From contig JASPKZ010010273.1 of the NCBI GenBank assembly GCA_030220185.1, forward strand, positions 434,001 to 498,000: a DNA stretch of 64,000 nt, written 5' to 3'. Both the position numbers and the translations under genes were made by a program. Positions within the stretch are counted from its first letter, which is position 1, and each line of letters starts with the position of its first letter. The stretch comes from Diploptera punctata. Taxonomy: Eukaryota > Arthropoda > Insecta > Blattodea > Blaberidae. Under the pieces are notes generated by a model. That model was given only the letters and a program-made list of their open reading frames with translations. It was not told where the DNA came from and searched no databases. This document shows, piece by piece, positions 62,660-64,000 of this stretch.

Positions 62660-63775
62660 AAACGGGCATGTTATTATTCAGTAAAAGAGTGTTAAAGAAA
62701 AAGATAACAGCATAGCCTTTCTGGACATCTCAATCAGAAGAGAAGAAGATGACAACATTTATCACACCATATATAGAAAACCTACGCATACTGACAGATA
62801 TATTCGTAAAACCTCCAATCATCATCCCAAACAGAAACTTGGTATCATCAAAACATTGACAGATCACACCAAGAAACTTTGCCCTCCTGAATTATTAAAG
62901 ACTGAAATCAAACATCTCCGTACAGTATTCACAGCCAATGGATACACCAACAAAGAAATCAACAGAGCAAACCATCCCAGACGATACAACAACAAGGAAT
63001 CAGAAGGAAAAACGTCAACCAGGGCATTCTTACCTTTCATCGAGAATGTAACTGACCGAATTGGAAAACTGCTAAAGAAAGAAGACATAAAAACAGTATA
63101 TAGGCCTACCAGGAAAATCAAAAACCTCCTCGGACCTATTAAGGATCAACTTCATCCTCATCAATCAGCAGGCATATACAGGATCCCGTGCAGTTGCAGC
63201 CAAGTGTATATGGGCACCACTAAACGCAGCATCACAACCAGGCTTAAAGAACATGAAAGATACAGCCGTCTTAAACAAGTGGAAAAGTTGGCAGTAGCAG
63301 AACACTCTCTACTTGAAGGTCATACAGTACAATACAACAACACAGATATATTATCTAAATGCACACACTATTTTACCCATCTGCAACGAGAAGCCATTGA
63401 AATATTCAAACATCAAAATAGTTACAATAGAAAAGAAGAATCATTAAAAGTCAACAAAGCATGGATACCAGTCTTAACAAAAGCCAGATGTAAACCCTTA
63501 CGAGAACAATCTACTAGAATATCAGACAGCAACCTCATTGGTGCAATGGAAGACCCTAATGCTAACCAACCAGAAGGCAGATACAATTTACGAAGTAATG
63601 GACCGCGCAGAGAATACGTCGCGGATACATGTATAAATAAAGCAGGTAGTCGACAAAATTGCCAGTCTCAAGACAACCCTTGAGGATGCCGGACGCAGTC
63701 TCTGGCAAAACGTTGGGGAACTACAAGCCTCAAGACCACAGCAAACAGCCCGGAAATCTTCTGCAAGATCATTGC
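62660..63775 (+). pseudogene. Penelope-like element, family H, longest copy
   Basis: Open from a truncated start at about 62690 to the stop at 63681-63683: VKEKDNSIAFLDISIRREED, IYHTIYRKPTHTDRYIR, HHPKQKLGIIKTL (the FLD and YRKPTHT blocks at the end of the PLE RT), LPFIENVTDRIGKLLKKEDI, PIKDQLHPHQSAGIYRIPC, SCSQVYMGTTKRS (YIG has become YMG), [40 protein letters not shown]. No palm motifs, so 5'-truncated. Confidence 0.82.
63676..63718 (+). ncRNA. Hammerhead-like motif, PLE family H, mutated
   Basis: CCC (63677-63679) with GGG; core UUGAGGA (63680-63686); U; helix II GCC/GGC; AAAA for GAAA; CG; UU. G12 is A. Confidence 0.42.
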
Positions 63776-64000
63776 TTCTATCTTTGCAAATGGCGGCTTC
63801 TTAGTTAAGAAGACATTTATTGGGAATTTTAACATTACTTTATAAAGGCTTCTAATGATGTTTTTATTATTGATTTAACATTTCTCACTGAAAGATAAAT
63901 TATATTTGAAGAGAAAAATGTTTGCCTAGACCGAGACTCGAACCCGGGACCTTTGGCTTGCTGGGTCAAATGCTCTACCAACTGAGCTACCGATGCAAGT
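63770..64000 (-). mobile_element. tRNA-headed SINE (GCCTCGGTAGCTCAG family), cut by window end
   Basis: Body GCAAATGGCGGCTTCTTAG, tail TTTCTCACTGAAAGATAAA, then on the minus strand the head with GGTAGCTCAGTTGGTAGAGC and B-box GGTTCGAGTCTC. The body directly follows the PLE end at 63770. Confidence 0.8.

Noticed and set aside
62856..63683. A 275-codon host gene near the window end
   Set aside because: The frame continues upstream of the first Met into the PLE RT end (FLD, YRKPTHT blocks); it is a PLE remnant.

Overview
The window looks like AT-rich insect nuclear DNA. It has long introns, spliceosomal exons, tRNA-derived SINEs with target-site duplications, R1-type and other non-LTR relics, pogo- and mariner-like relics, a Helitron-like element and very many Penelope-like elements (PLEs). 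The density of GIY-YIG PLEs and tRNA-SINEs is what I would expect of a large polyneopteran genome such as a cockroach or termite; the species is inference.

Two host genes are supported. On the plus strand, six exons (17611 to 62088, continuing past the window) encode an alpha-arrestin (arrestin domain-containing protein). All exon phases agree except for one missing base in exon 3. On the minus strand, three phase-compatible exons (16932 down to 4844) encode the N-terminus of an acidic, probably nuclear protein with a PCNA-interacting (PIP) box, which I could not identify. A second possible first exon lies at 12160-12060. The two genes are divergent and share about 680 bp of promoter with two exact TATCGATA (DRE-type) boxes.

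Nearly everything else is transposon. PLE fragments of at least eight families occur about every 2-4 kb, mostly as head-to-head inverted pairs of 5'-truncated copies (5.1-6.5, 8.1-8.4, 8.6-9.7, 18.7-19.9, 25.7, 34.0-34.6, 41.3-42.7, 43.1-43.4, 50.3-50.6, 58.0-58.2, 60.9-61.1 kb). SINEs of several tRNA-headed families fill the gaps. They include a 302-bp tandem array of tRNA-like units that inverts in its middle (35.5-37.3 kb).

The most interesting signal is RNA-level. Just inside the 3' terminus of almost every PLE copy, on either strand, is a sequence that folds as a type I hammerhead ribozyme: core CUGANGA, helix II, GAAA, a tiny often self-complementary helix III, a cleavage triplet, and a helix I with an internal loop. 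More than 25 copies can be read. Helices I and II covary between families; several families carry a coupled C3-to-U and G8-to-A core change; all carry one extra U after A9; one family has GAUA in place of GAAA. Shortly downstream is a conserved splice-donor-like end (TATGAGGTRAG), and beyond it the complementary ACCTCATA. Hammerheads in PLEs are known in general; the variants, tandem pair and palindromic arrangement here are worth testing.
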